A stretch of 64,000 nucleotides of DNA from Akkermansia sp. (GCA_017555205.1 JAFZGW010000013.1:310001-374000), one strand, 5' to 3'. Shown: positions 18,333-28,466, counted from the first letter of the stretch. Program-made: numbers and translations. Notes: generated from the letters alone by a model not told the origin.

Positions 18333-20180
18333 TTATTTACCTGTGGAAAAAATTGATTTATCGACAGGCATACTCAGATTACCGCCGCCCTGAGCGGGCT
18401 CAGATGAGAAGCCGCCAGAGCCGAAATTATTCCCCCCCGAAGAGAACGGGTCATTGGAGTTCTCTTCGAAAGGATTGCCGAACGGATTTTCGGATTTCTT
18501 CTCAAACGGATTACCGCTATTATTGATGGGTTTGGGTTCCTGATGTTGAGTAGAGGTAGAATCACCGCTATTGCCTGCATCGGGAGCATTATCAGCGGCC
18601 GGAGTATCACCCAACACGCGCTCAGCAATGGAATTCACGTCGATGTTAGCAAAGGGGGTGCGCTGAGGTCTGTCGCGACGAGCCACATCTGCGAGCCTTT
18701 CAAGCTCTTCGATATTGTCAGCAGGATTGTTACCCATGCCGCTCAGAGTAGTAGTTACCCATGCGGTAGAACCATCATCTCGGAAAATCGGGTCGGAATT
18801 GCCGTCCGGATACTCAACGTAGGTGAGCAATGAGGGAATGCCGTACGTGAGGGTACCACTGACTTCATTGGAGGCATTGACGCAGATATCACCACTCATG
18901 CGAATCAAATCAATCTTATTGAAGTCCTCTTCCGTGAAATTGATTTGCATATCCTCGCCATTCCGCTTAAGGGAAAGGCGACCTCGCTCCAATTTAAGCG
19001 GCAAATAGCTCTCGCGCTTTGTCGGTTCGATGTGTTCCATAATCCCCAACAGAGCCGGAAGCGTTGCAATCTTAATATCCTTAAGCAGGAAAGTACCATT
19101 GAATATCGGGTTCTCCGAGGTAAAGGGAAGTACTATCGTTGTTTCTGTATTAAGTTTACGACCGGGAATTACATCCGTGCGAGCGGCAAGTATGCGAGCG
19201 AAACGACCGGATGTGAAATCAGCAAAGTCCATATTGGAAGATTCCATGTACATGGCAGAGCTGAGAGAAGCACCGTCTTGCAAATGCCCGCTGATTTCTA
19301 TGTAGGAGCTCGGTTCTTTCCCCTTCTCTCGAGAGGTATCAGCCGTCATTCGCATCTTAATATTTTCCAAACCGGATGACACCTGAACTTTGGCATCCAG
19401 AATCTCAAGCGGACGCCATGCCTTCATACGGAAAGTACCCCCCTTCAGAGAAAGGATGCGAACTTTACCGGAAGTAGTCGGGTAGTACATATAAGCCTCA
19501 CTGTGCATTACAGATACCGGCGAAGATTCTTGATCCCCATAAACACAGGTGAAATCCTTACAGGACATGCGCTTAATAGACCAAACATCATCGCCCTTCC
19601 AGAAAGGTATGGCAACTTTATCGGCCGTAGTAGGTACAATCAGCGTGGCACGCTCAATCGTTAATTCTTCGGATTTGAGCTTACCGGAGAAGAAAGAAGA
19701 AGAATCGAGTTCACAGCTAATGTTACTCATCTCCAAGCGCTGAACCATATTCCCTTCAGGGAAATCGGCGACAACATTGGCAATACTCAGCTCAAGCCCA
19801 CGCAGTTCGGCACCATTCAACTGAACATGCGTTGCGCCGAGGCCACGGCTAATTTCCACCGCGAGCTTGTCATAGAAGTCCTGACTCGACATTTGAGAAA
19901 AACGGTACGCAATGATGCCGGCCAAAACACCCAATAGCATAAACACGCCCAGCAATACAAAAACAAAATTTTTGCGGGCTCGCTTATATTTTTCATCTCG
20001 GGTCATCATCACTTTTCGCTTTTTGACCACGCGAACCACCTTCGTACCATCAGGTCTTACCACAACCTCACGCGACTTCTCGCGAGAGGGTTTATCAGCA
20101 TTGAGCTGATTAATAATATTACGAACCTGCGAATTGCGGTCGTCCTCACTCGTGTATTTCGGGTCTTCTTTATCACTCAT
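18333..20180 (-). CDS. Single-span membrane protein with AsmA-like periplasmic part
   Basis: A 615-residue protein. A basic cytoplasmic N terminus (about 75 residues, with a VVKKRKV run) precedes one membrane helix near residues 78-100. The large outer part has alternating short hydrophobic strands and layered phrases of the AsmA/DUF748 type, for example LRGLELSIANVVADFPEG and LSLKGGTFRMKAW. The last ~110 residues are low complexity, rich in Asn, Pro, Phe, Ser and Gly, with NPFE/NPFG/DPFS repeats. It begins 12 nt after the secretin stop codon, which suggests that the two work together in envelope transport. No exact family is claimed. Confidence 0.7.
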   Translation of the reverse strand: MSDKEDPKYTSEDDRNSQVRNIINQLNADKPSREKSREVVVRPDGTKVVRVVKKRKVMMTRDEKYKRARKNFVFVLLGVFMLLGVLAGIIAYRFSQMSSQDFYDKLAVEISRGLGATHVQLNGAELRGLELSIANVVADFPEGNMVQRLEMSNISCELDSSSFFSGKLKSEELTIERATLIVPTTADKVAIPFWKGDDVWSIKRMSCKDFTCVYGDQESSPVSVMHSEAYMYYPTTSGKVRILSLKGGTFRMKAWRPLEILDAKVQVSSGLENIKMRMTADTSREKGKEPSSYIEISGHLQDGASLSSAMYMESSNMDFADFTSGRFARILAARTDVIPGRKLNTETTIVLPFTSENPIFNGTFLLKDIKIATLPALLGIMEHIEPTKRESYLPLKLERGRLSLKRNGEDMQINFTEEDFNKIDLIRMSGDICVNASNEVSGTLTYGIPSLLTYVEYPDGNSDPIFRDDGSTAWVTTTLSGMGNNPADNIEELERLADVARRDRPQRTPFANIDVNSIAERVLGDTPAADNAPDAGNSGDSTSTQHQEPKPINNSGNPFEKKSENPFGNPFEENSNDPFSSGGNNFGSGGFSSEPAQGGGNLSMPVDKSIFSTGK

Positions 20181-20191
20181 ATGTAGCGTAT

Positions 20192-22711
20192 TTATTGATT
20201 TTCAGTTGCCATCGATGGACGTTCTCCGGTTACAACATCTCGACCGGTCGGGTCAACGACATCAACTTTGGCAAAATAAATAAGTGCCTTGCGTCGTTTC
20301 TGCTCACCTTCAGAGCGGAAAAGTCTTCCTACAAGCGGCAGGTCGCCAAGCACAGGAACTTTGTCCTCAAATCGCACAAGGCTTGCCTCTTTCAATCCAC
20401 CCATTACAATAACACTGCCGGGAACTACGGTTATCTTTGTGTTTTCCACGTAGCGCTTAATCATAGGCTGAAGAATATAGTTGGGATTAATCTGGAAGTA
20501 TTCAATATCTCCACCGGTGCCAGCATACATAGCGGCATTGATAGGTGTACCCCAATTTATAAACCCTTCAAACTCGTTCGTTGTTGCAGTGAGAGCCAGA
20601 GTCACAAAGCGCCCATTATCCGATATCTCTGCACTGTGAACCTGCAAAATGGTACCTATACCTCCAATGGTATCTTCCGTCATGCCAAAGCGCACAAAAT
20701 CACTGGGCATGGCGCCGGTTGCGACCGAGGAACTCCCGGAAGAGCCTTGGTTGTTGTAATTATTATTGTAATTATTGTTATAGTTATTGTTGTAATTGTT
20801 ATTGTAATTGCCACCGCCTGTGCTTGAGGCAGTCTCCGGAGCCTCCCAAGTTTCGGGGAAGAAGAGTTCGTTCACATTGGCAAATACGACCTGTTCTTCA
20901 GCCCCGGGACTGAAAATCAATCGGGGATTATGCAAAATATCAACTCCTTTACGCTGAGCCAAGCCTCGCATCATCATCGTGACATCGATAGCCTTCCATA
21001 CACCGCGAATACCGAAAATACCGGGTGAATACTTAGAACTATGGCCGTTGAAAGAAGATGCGGAGCCGGTACTAATGAGGCTTTCCATTGCAGCACCGCC
21101 GGCCGCAAACACGCTCTTACCACTTCGCAAACCACTGGTCATGGCGTGATTGTCTTGCTTGCCCTGCTCTTGCACGAAACCTTCAAAAATGGGCATACCA
21201 GTTGCGCTGGAGGTAACCTCGCTTCCACCGCTCATATAGTTCTCATCGTTGAGATTAATATTGAGCAACCAGTCAAAGCCCAACTGGTGGAGGTCGTCTT
21301 CCGACACCTCCATGACAATGACATTGAGTACAATCTGACGTGCTTCTTCAAGCGGCATATTGAGGACATCTTGGATTTCCTCAAGATTATGAGCCGTGTT
21401 GCGTACAACAAGGCGCCGAGTGGATGGAGAATAACGGGCAGTTGCCCCCTCGGGGAAAGAAATACCGAACCCCTTAAGAACCTGCACGGGATTAACTCGG
21501 CGAACAGCCATGCGACCGCCGGCATCACTAAATCCATCTTCCTCACTATCGCTTTCGTCCTCCTCCTTCTGCGGGTCAAAGAAATGAGGCGGCACAATAA
21601 AGGTGCGATCAATCAATGGACCGAAATCTTTACCTGAATATGAAAGTTCCACACCTGTGGAGGTATAGTAGTAACTAATACCAAGCTGGCTGACAAGCAA
21701 ATCAAGAATCTCCTTTACGGAAACGTTGGAGAGATTCAAGCGAACTGTTTGAGCCATCAGCTCTTTATAGGCCGGGGATTCCGGGGAACCGAAGTTTGTC
21801 GTAATGTTGATGTGACGATTGGCGCGCACACCGCTGCTCTCAAAACGGGTAATCTGGTTCTGCAACGCATCAACTACATCGGTGATGGGCGCATCGTCAA
21901 ACACAATCGATGGCAGCACCATTTCGGCAAGGCTATCAGAATAGGCCGTCTGCAACTCAGCATCTATACCGGGAGAGAAAGTTGACTCCGTCGCTCTATC
22001 CTCCGGTGCGCTATCTACCGATTTCTCTTCCCACTCAGCATCTACTGCCGAGAGCATTTTTGCCCGATTCGCATTGCGTGCAGTCTTGTAGTAACGCATG
22101 CGCTCACGGGCTACAACTTCTATACCTTGTGTTGCTGCTGTATTATAAGCATCAATCTTCAAGATACTGCGAAAAGTCTTATCTGCCTCATCAAACTTAC
22201 CAAGATCGATTTGAGCATAGCCCAGCTCAAGCAGTCGCGTAACTTCAGCCACATCCCCCACATGTTGCGGGGTAAGTGCCGGATTATGGCGTGCGGGATC
22301 TGCCGTATAAATAAGCTCCTGCTCTGCTCGCTTGTTATCCGGCGCCAGTTTTACAGCCTCTTGCAAGAAGGAAATAGCCTCGTCATAACGTCCCACCGTG
22401 CGGTAATCCATTGCTTTGGCAATGAGCGCATCGGAGAGACTCAGGCGAATAAACTCGGCAAATTTGGCATTATCACTTGACTGGGGCAGCGTGAGAAGAG
22501 CACTGCGATAATGCTCCACAGCCTGACTGTAACGTTTAGCCTGATACGCCAAACGAGCCTCCTGCACAAGCTGACGTGCATCGCGGGCGGCCATTTTACG
22601 CTTTGCAGCCTCAACAGTACCAGCCTGTTGAGCATACAAACACGGAGCCATTGAAAGGGCTCCCAAGGCTAACAGAGAGAAAATTGCAGTTCGAGTAAAC
22701 GGTCTCATCAT
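20192..22711 (-). CDS. Secretin with N-terminal TPRs, Amuc_1098-like type IV pilus outer membrane protein
   Basis: An 839-residue outer membrane channel protein. After a signal peptide (cleavage near YAQ, residue 28) come several TPR units up to about residue 220, then short secretin N domains (SIVFDDAPITDVVDAL and LNLSNVSVKEILDLLVSQLG), a ring-building domain, and the secretin core with VPGSVIVMGGLKEA and the C-terminal VPVLGDLPLVGRLFRS signature. This layout matches the Amuc_1098 family of type IV pilus secretins. A Tyr-Asn-Asn-Asn repeat lies in a loop near residues 645-665. The start ATG ATG at 22711/22708 follows a possible GTGACT-N17-TATGAT extended promoter by 13 nt. It heads the operon that ends with folD. 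Confidence 0.88.
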   Translation of the reverse strand: MMRPFTRTAIFSLLALGALSMAPCLYAQQAGTVEAAKRKMAARDARQLVQEARLAYQAKRYSQAVEHYRSALLTLPQSSDNAKFAEFIRLSLSDALIAKAMDYRTVGRYDEAISFLQEAVKLAPDNKRAEQELIYTADPARHNPALTPQHVGDVAEVTRLLELGYAQIDLGKFDEADKTFRSILKIDAYNTAATQGIEVVARERMRYYKTARNANRAKMLSAVDAEWEEKSVDSAPEDRATESTFSPGIDAELQTAYSDSLAEMVLPSIVFDDAPITDVVDALQNQITRFESSGVRANRHINITTNFGSPESPAYKELMAQTVRLNLSNVSVKEILDLLVSQLGISYYYTSTGVELSYSGKDFGPLIDRTFIVPPHFFDPQKEEDESDSEEDGFSDAGGRMAVRRVNPVQVLKGFGISFPEGATARYSPSTRRLVVRNTAHNLEEIQDVLNMPLEEARQIVLNVIVMEVSEDDLHQLGFDWLLNINLNDENYMSGGSEVTSSATGMPIFEGFVQEQGKQDNHAMTSGLRSGKSVFAAGGAAMESLISTGSASSFNGHSSKYSPGIFGIRGVWKAIDVTMMMRGLAQRKGVDILHNPRLIFSPGAEEQVVFANVNELFFPETWEAPETASSTGGGNYNNNYNNNYNNNYNNNYNNQGSSGSSSVATGAMPSDFVRFGMTEDTIGGIGTILQVHSAEISDNGRFVTLALTATTNEFEGFINWGTPINAAMYAGTGGDIEYFQINPNYILQPMIKRYVENTKITVVPGSVIVMGGLKEASLVRFEDKVPVLGDLPLVGRLFRSEGEQKRRKALIYFAKVDVVDPTGRDVVTGERPSMATENQ
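20750..20812 (-). repeat. Asn/Tyr-coding microsatellite in the secretin gene
   Basis: About five near-copies of a 12-nt unit made of A, C and T on the coding strand encode Tyr-Asn-Asn-Asn repeats. Changes in copy number would keep the reading frame. Confidence 0.85.
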
Positions 22712-22772
22712 GGTAAGTGCACATATCATATCAGAATACACACGCAAAGTCACTCATAAAGTGAGACAACGG

Positions 22773-22824
22773 ATAAAAAAAAGCAAAAAGAAGTGCTGCT
22801 ACTCGTCCGGCAAGTAGCAGCACT
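22773..22824 (-). terminator. rpoD terminator
   Basis: A perfect 12-bp stem (22792-22803 with 22813-22824), loop of 9 nt, followed on the minus strand by T-rich sequence with an eight-T run. It lies 24 nt past the rpoD stop codon. Confidence 0.9.
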
Positions 22825-22848
22825 GCAAAAACGGCTATCGGAGCCGCG

Positions 22849-25107
22849 TCAGGAAACCGTCGTATCGAGGAATCCTTTTATGCAGCCAATACGCGTGGGG
22901 TGACGCAACTTGCGCAATGCTTTTGCTTCAATCTGACGAATACGCTCACGAGTAACATTGAATTGGCGCCCCACCTCTTCAAGAGTTCGGGGATTTCCGT
23001 CCTTAAGTCCAAAACGCTGCTCGATAACGGCACGCTCACGCTCATTGAGTGTATTCAGAACGCCCGACAGCTTCTCACGCAGGGAGTTAAACGCCGCGCC
23101 ATCCATGGGATTCTCTGCGCTCTTATCCTCCAAGAAATCACCGAACGAGGTATCATCGGAGTCGCCGACAGGCTGCTGCATTGAAATAGGCTGCTGAGCC
23201 ATTTTAAGCACGCTGCGCACGCGCTCGACCTGCATACCACTTTCTGCCGCAATTTCATCCGGCGAAGGCTCACGCCCCAATTCCTGCACAAGCTTCTTCT
23301 GCACACGCATCAGCTTGTTAATAGTCTCTATCATGTGCACCGGAATGCGAATCGTGCGAGCCTGGTCAGCAATCGAGCGGGTAATAGCCTGGCGAATCCA
23401 CCATGTGGCATAGGTGGAGAACTTGTAACCACGGCGATACTCAAACTTCTCAACGGCCTTCATCAACCCCATGTTACCCTCCTGAATCAAGTCCAGGAAC
23501 GCCAAGCCACGGTTGGTGTATTTCTTTGCAATAGAAATCACCAGACGCAAGTTTGCCTCAATCATTTCCTTTTTGGCAGCCTTGGCCTCTTTCATGGCCT
23601 CCTTCATGGCCTGATAATTCTCAAGGAATTCACTGATGGGCATCCAGAGCTGCACTTCCAGTTCAGCAATCATACCCTTGTAGTCCTTATTATCGTGATC
23701 GCCCTCAAACTGACGGCGCAACTTCATTACACGCTGACGAACTTCGCGCATGCGTGCAACAAAATCCTCATAAACTTTACCCTTGAAACTGAACTTTCGG
23801 TAGAGAGCATCCAGCGATTCGAGCAAGGTGTCGAATTCCTTCTGAGCTGCTTCCACCCCCTTGTTTCTACGGCGAGCACGGCGCAGATTGTTGTACGCAG
23901 CCTGAGCATCCTCGTGCAACTCATACACCTTGTTAATCAGAGGCTGAATTTCCTTAAAGTATTGTTCACGATGATCGATATTCTTATCTGCCACCACGCG
24001 GTCGAAGCGCTCTTTGTTCTGGAGCACTCTCTGAGCTGTTTCAAGATAAAGCATCGAAACGATACCAAACTTGTGCAAGCGGTTCTGCAATTCGTTTTCG
24101 GCGCGGTCGATACGGATGGAAAGGCTCACTTCCTGTTCACGCTTAAGCAAATCCTTTTGTCCCATCTGCTTAAGGTACATACGCACCGGGTCATCGAGAA
24201 TATCGAGCTTAGCCTCCATCTTCTCGTTGGCATCTTCCTCGCCGGATTCCTCCAAGCGTTTGCGCTCGCTGTAATTATCAACATCCGAGGCATCGATAAT
24301 CGCAAAGTTCATGTCACGCAAACGCTCCATGATTTCCTCGTGATCGGCGGGGTTAATCATGTCGTTAGGCAACACATCATTAATATCATCGTATGTCAAA
24401 TACCCCTGATCCGTTGCAAGAACTATCAAATCACGAACTTTTTCCTGAACAACAGGAGTATCGACCAAGCGAACACTCTTGCCCCGCTGTCCCTTAATGT
24501 CAGCCAACGAAATGGGTGCAATTACGGCAGATTCATCTCGAACTTCGATTCCTATGGAATGCAAACGCTCAAACAGGCGCTCGGTATCCTGCTCTTCGTA
24601 GCCATCCAGCGGCAATGAGGAAAAGATATCATCATCCGTAACGTACCCATTATTCTTCTTGGCTATAGCCAAAAGATTTTTAAACGCATTCTTAAGTGTG
24701 ATATCATCCGGGAAGAAATCCTGCAACTCCTTCGAAGTAATTCGCGGAGCGGTATAAGAGTTCTTGCGGCGGGATGAAGAGCCCTTCTTGCGAGCACCTT
24801 CAGATTCTTCCACTTCAAACTCAGTTACGTCAAACTCTTCAACTATAGGTTCCGAAACCTTACGTCCCTTCTCCGGCTTCTTCTTTTCTTCCTTGGGAGC
24901 AGCCGAAGGTTTATCAGCTACTTTTTTCGCAGGTTTTGCTGCATTTTCAGCTCCTGCTTTGGCAGCAGTTTTAGCAGTCTGCTTATCTGCCACTGTAGCA
25001 GCAGCTTTCGTCTTCTTTTCAGCACCGGCTCCGGCAGATGCTTTGGCTGGTTTTGTTGCAGAAGCTTTTGCTTTGGAGGCTTCCGTTTTTTTCTTTGGTG
25101 TAGACAT
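22849..25107 (-). CDS. rpoD: Primary sigma factor RpoD with a Lys/Ala-rich N-terminal extension
   Basis: A 752-residue sigma-70. The conserved core is unmistakable: region 1.2 with [17 protein letters not shown], region 2 with [25 protein letters not shown] and [15 protein letters not shown], and region 4 ending in [18 protein letters not shown]. The first ~85 residues are dominated by Lys, Ala, Pro and Thr, like a histone H1 tail, and have no counterpart in the usual RpoD. The start at 25107 (MSTPKKK) is the only sensible ATG. The upstream region has TTGACA inside an inverted repeat but no good -10 box at 17 nt. Confidence 0.95.
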   Translation of the reverse strand: MSTPKKKTEASKAKASATKPAKASAGAGAEKKTKAAATVADKQTAKTAAKAGAENAAKPAKKVADKPSAAPKEEKKKPEKGRKVSEPIVEEFDVTEFEVEESEGARKKGSSSRRKNSYTAPRITSKELQDFFPDDITLKNAFKNLLAIAKKNNGYVTDDDIFSSLPLDGYEEQDTERLFERLHSIGIEVRDESAVIAPISLADIKGQRGKSVRLVDTPVVQEKVRDLIVLATDQGYLTYDDINDVLPNDMINPADHEEIMERLRDMNFAIIDASDVDNYSERKRLEESGEEDANEKMEAKLDILDDPVRMYLKQMGQKDLLKREQEVSLSIRIDRAENELQNRLHKFGIVSMLYLETAQRVLQNKERFDRVVADKNIDHREQYFKEIQPLINKVYELHEDAQAAYNNLRRARRRNKGVEAAQKEFDTLLESLDALYRKFSFKGKVYEDFVARMREVRQRVMKLRRQFEGDHDNKDYKGMIAELEVQLWMPISEFLENYQAMKEAMKEAKAAKKEMIEANLRLVISIAKKYTNRGLAFLDLIQEGNMGLMKAVEKFEYRRGYKFSTYATWWIRQAITRSIADQARTIRIPVHMIETINKLMRVQKKLVQELGREPSPDEIAAESGMQVERVRSVLKMAQQPISMQQPVGDSDDTSFGDFLEDKSAENPMDGAAFNSLREKLSGVLNTLNERERAVIEQRFGLKDGNPRTLEEVGRQFNVTRERIRQIEAKALRKLRHPTRIGCIKGFLDTTVS

Positions 25108-25145
25108 GATGATATCCGTGAATTTGAGCGATACTCCACCCATTA

Positions 25146-25175
25146 CGCATTTTGTCAAGTATTTAGCAAAATGCG
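25146..25175 (-). promoter_or_regulatory. Inverted repeat over the rpoD -35 region
   Basis: CGCATTTTG (25146-25154) and CAAAATGCG (25167-25175) form a perfect 9-bp inverted repeat. A TTGACA (25153-25158) on the minus strand overlaps one arm. The best -10 at 17 nt is AGTATC (25130-25135), which is poor. It may be an operator. Confidence 0.5.
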
Positions 25176-25237
25176 AATGAAGTATATCTCAATATTTTTA
25201 CGCGTCAACCCCCCAATCGCAATTATGACACAATTAA

Positions 25238-25283
25238 ATAAAAATAGACATCCAAGCAAAGACCACGGAGTCATTGCTTGGAT
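25238..25283 (-). terminator. glnN terminator
   Basis: A perfect 10-bp stem (25250-25259 with 25274-25283) with a 14-nt loop, followed on the minus strand by a T-rich run. It lies 24 nt past the glnN stop codon. Confidence 0.82.
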
Positions 25284-25307
25284 GAAAGAGATTATTCTCT
25301 GATTTTA

Positions 25308-27413
25308 TTATCTACTGTGGATATTAAGCATCTGGGCGTAGGTAGGTACCGGCCACAAATCAAAGGCCACAATAGCCTCCAGCGCATCCACAGTTAAGCG
25401 AGCATCCTGCATAGCGGCACGCATGACAAGAGGTTCACCGCAGTTGATAGCATCTTCCAACGCATCAACTCTGGGCACCAGCTCATCGTAAAGCGAGCCG
25501 ATTTCACCGGCCTTAGCCCGAGCAGCTTTCAGCCCGGCAGGCACACCGGCAGCAACAATGGAACTGACTGTATTGCAAATTTCTGACATCTGTCTTGCCA
25601 CAGCCGGCAAATATATGGTGCGCAGCATATTCAAGCATGTTTTTGCCTCAATATCAATCAGCTTCTCAAAGTTTTCAATCTGGATTTCACGGCGAGCAAG
25701 CAGCTCGGAACGGTTGAGTACACCATACTTCTCCATCAGCTCGATAATATCCGGACGCGCCAACACATCCAGAGCCTCGGGAGTAGTTTTGATATGGGGC
25801 AAACCACGGCGCTCAGCCTCCTGCACCCATTCATCGGAATAGCCGTTACCATTGAAAATCACGCGATCATGGCGTGTAATGAGCTCACGAATAAGCTCAC
25901 GCACACAATTTTTGAACTCCGGCTTACCGGCCACGGGCTCCAATCTGGTAGCCACGATGTCAAGAGCCTCAGCCATGATGGTGTTGAGCACCGCCATAGG
26001 CCAAGCACAAGTCTGGGAGGAACCAACTGCGCGGAATTCAAACTTATTGCCGGTGAAGGCAAAGGGCGAAGTACGATTGCGGTCAGTCGTATCTTTGGGC
26101 AGCTCGGGCAACACATCGACACCAAGTTCCATCATGGTGTTGGTTGCGGAGGATTTAGCACCACCGGCTTTTATCTGCTCAATAATATCGGTAAGCTGAT
26201 CGCCAAGGAAAATCGATATAATGGCAGGGGGAGCCTCTGCCGCCCCCAGTCGGTGATCATTGCCGGCCTTGGCAATAGAAGCGCGCAGCAGGTCAGCGTG
26301 TTTATCCACGCCCATGATAACAGCCGAAAGGAAAGTCAGGAACAGCAAGTTGCTGTGCGGGGTCTTACCCGGCGAGAACAAAGAGCCAAGCTCAGGCGTG
26401 GAGAGCGACCAGTTGTTGTGCTTACCGGAACCATTCACGCTGGCATAGGGTTTTTCATGCAGCAAACATACCAAGTTGTACTTGAGTGCCTGACGCTGCA
26501 AGATATCCATAATCATTACATTATGGTCAACCGCCACGTTGCACGGCTCGAAAAGAGGGCAAATCTCAAACTGAGCGGGTGCCGCTTCATTGTGGCGAGT
26601 CTTAGCGGGCACACCAAGTGCCCACAGAGCACGATCCACACTCATCATGAACTCAAGCACGCGTTCTTTAATGGAGCCGAAATAGTGGTCTTCCATCTGC
26701 TGGTGCTTAGGCGGCAAACAACCGAAAAGAGTACGACCGGTCTCAATGAGATCGGGACGCTTAAGGTACAAATCACGGTCGATAAGAAAGTACTCCTGCT
26801 CAGCCCCGAGATTGCTCACCACATAACTGGGCTCAATACCGAAGCACTTCAACACACGCGTGGTGTGGTGAGCCACGACTGCCATCGAACGCAACAGCGG
26901 AGTTTTCTTATCGAGAGCCTCGCCGGTGTAGCTGCAAAATGCCGTGGGAATGCACAGGGTCACGGTGTGCTCCGTGCGCTTAATAAATGCGGGGCTGGTG
27001 GGATCCCATGCCGTGTAACCGCGAGCCTCGAAAGTAGCACGAATACCGCCACTGGGGAACGACGATGCATCCGGCTCGGCCTGAATCAGATTCTTGCCGG
27101 TAAATTCGCAAATCATTCCGCCCTTACCATCGGGCTCTACGAACGAGTCATGCTTTTCGGCGGTGGCATCCGTGAGCGGCTGGAACCAGTGGGTATAGTG
27201 AGTAGCACCCTTGCTCAGAGCCCAAACCTTCATCGCTTGCGCAACTTCATCCGCAATGCTGATATCAAGCTTACCGCCTTTTTGCACGGTGAGCATCATC
27301 TTCTTAAATGCGCTCTTGGAGAGGTATTTCTCCATGGTTTTAATCCCGAAGGTATCGCAACCATACAGGGCGTTAAGTGCGGACTCAGCGTCGGTCTTTA
27401 TCTCAGTTGGCAT
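25308..27413 (-). CDS. glnN: Type III glutamine synthetase
   Basis: This enzyme makes glutamine from glutamate, ammonia and ATP in the cytosol. At 701 residues it has the length of the GlnN (GSIII) class rather than the ~470 of GlnA. Diagnostic blocks include GGIRATFEARGYTAWDP, LGAEQEYFLID, NEAAPAQFE (metal and substrate ligands) and NGSGKHNNWSL. No adjacent P-II or ammonium transporter gene is present. The promoter is a near-consensus TTGACA-N17-TAAAAT with a predicted leader of about 26 nt, one of the few longer leaders in the window. Confidence 0.96.
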   Translation of the reverse strand: MPTEIKTDAESALNALYGCDTFGIKTMEKYLSKSAFKKMMLTVQKGGKLDISIADEVAQAMKVWALSKGATHYTHWFQPLTDATAEKHDSFVEPDGKGGMICEFTGKNLIQAEPDASSFPSGGIRATFEARGYTAWDPTSPAFIKRTEHTVTLCIPTAFCSYTGEALDKKTPLLRSMAVVAHHTTRVLKCFGIEPSYVVSNLGAEQEYFLIDRDLYLKRPDLIETGRTLFGCLPPKHQQMEDHYFGSIKERVLEFMMSVDRALWALGVPAKTRHNEAAPAQFEICPLFEPCNVAVDHNVMIMDILQRQALKYNLVCLLHEKPYASVNGSGKHNNWSLSTPELGSLFSPGKTPHSNLLFLTFLSAVIMGVDKHADLLRASIAKAGNDHRLGAAEAPPAIISIFLGDQLTDIIEQIKAGGAKSSATNTMMELGVDVLPELPKDTTDRNRTSPFAFTGNKFEFRAVGSSQTCAWPMAVLNTIMAEALDIVATRLEPVAGKPEFKNCVRELIRELITRHDRVIFNGNGYSDEWVQEAERRGLPHIKTTPEALDVLARPDIIELMEKYGVLNRSELLARREIQIENFEKLIDIEAKTCLNMLRTIYLPAVARQMSEICNTVSSIVAAGVPAGLKAARAKAGEIGSLYDELVPRVDALEDAINCGEPLVMRAAMQDARLTVDALEAIVAFDLWPVPTYAQMLNIHSR

Positions 27414-27445
27414 AAAATGTGGTATAAAAAGATGCGTGTTGCGTA

Positions 27446-27474
27446 ATTTTAGCGGCTTTGGCGTGTGGTGTCAA
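27446..27474 (-). promoter_or_regulatory. glnN promoter
   Basis: TTGACA (27469-27474)-N17-TAAAAT (27446-27451). The -10 box ends 32 nt before the ATG. Confidence 0.75.
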
Positions 27475-27493
27475 GCGCAATGGGCAGAATGAA

Positions 27494-28411
27494 TCAGCTT
27501 ATTTCGCCGCGAGCTCTCAAATCGGCGTTGATAGCATCCATGATATCCAGCTCGGGGCGGAAGTTAGCGTCGTGGTGAGAGGAGCGAATGAGAGGACCGC
27601 TCGCCACATGGCGGAACCCCTTCCCGAGTGCCACTTCACGCAGCTCCTCAAATACCTCGGGATGTATGTAATCAATAACCGGCAGGTGACGAGCCGAGGG
27701 GCGCAGATACTGCCCCATAGTCAGCACAGTCACACCATGAGCGCGCAAGTCATCCATCGTCTGCTCAATTTCCTCGCGGGTTTCACCCAAACCAAGCATG
27801 ATACCACTCTTGGTAACCACCATGCCGGGAGCCATTTCCAAAGCACGCTGCAACATGTGCAGAGACTTACGATAACGAGCACGAAAGCGCACTATGGGCG
27901 ACAAGCGTTCCACCGTCTCAAGGTTATGGTTGAATATATGCGGGCGGGCATCCATCACCATGGCAAGAGCATCCTCGTTCCCATTGAAATCCGACGTCAG
28001 CACCTCGATAACCGTTTGCGGACTGGACTTGCGAATTTCGCGAATGATGGCGGCCATGTGTGCAGCAGCACCATCTGCCAAATCATCGCGAGTTACCATC
28101 GTTACAACGGTGTGATTCAAATTCATACGGCTGACAGCATCCGCAATCTTGCCAGGTTCAGCGTGGTCGAGCGGCTTCGGTTTAGCTGTACGAGTAGCAC
28201 AAAATCCACATGCGCGCGTGCAGACATCACCACACGCCATGAATGTAGCTGTACCATGGCTCCAGCATTCACCCCGGTTCGGGCACATTGCCTCTTCACA
28301 CACAGTAACTAAGGAATTCCCCTTCACCAGATTATTCACATGCTTGAATGCCTGCCCTTTGGGCAGTTTCACCTTCAACCAGGAGGGCTTCCGCGCGCGT
28401 TCGTCAGTCAT
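27494..28411 (-). CDS. lipA: Lipoyl synthase
   Basis: LipA is a radical SAM enzyme that inserts two sulfurs into protein-bound octanoyl chains. The 305-residue protein has both cluster motifs: the N-terminal CEEAMCPNRGEC for the auxiliary 4Fe-4S cluster and CTRACGFC for the radical SAM cluster, with FMACGDVC between them. The C-terminal arginine-serine feature (IRSSHHD, serving as the RSSYxA-type motif) is also present. No lipB or lplA lies next to it. A TTGATT-N17-CATAAC promoter ends 11 nt before the start. Confidence 0.95.
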   Translation of the reverse strand: MTDERARKPSWLKVKLPKGQAFKHVNNLVKGNSLVTVCEEAMCPNRGECWSHGTATFMACGDVCTRACGFCATRTAKPKPLDHAEPGKIADAVSRMNLNHTVVTMVTRDDLADGAAAHMAAIIREIRKSSPQTVIEVLTSDFNGNEDALAMVMDARPHIFNHNLETVERLSPIVRFRARYRKSLHMLQRALEMAPGMVVTKSGIMLGLGETREEIEQTMDDLRAHGVTVLTMGQYLRPSARHLPVIDYIHPEVFEELREVALGKGFRHVASGPLIRSSHHDANFRPELDIMDAINADLRARGEIS

Positions 28412-28422
28412 AACTGCGCAGC

Positions 28423-28451
28423 GTTATGCACTAAAATGCCTGAAAAATCAA
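28423..28451 (-). promoter_or_regulatory. lipA promoter
   Basis: TTGATT (28446-28451)-N17-CATAAC (28423-28428). The -10 box ends 11 nt before the ATG at 28411. Confidence 0.55.
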
Positions 28452-28466
28452 GCAAAATCTCACTTT

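Noticed and set aside
25794..27446. A 550-residue open frame on the plus strand, antisense to glnN
   Set aside because: It overlaps the glutamine synthetase almost completely and has no promoter, start signal or known domain. The same applies to 23335-24618 (antisense to rpoD), 60595-61827 (antisense to the GT35-like gene) and 48-1064 (antisense to mrp).
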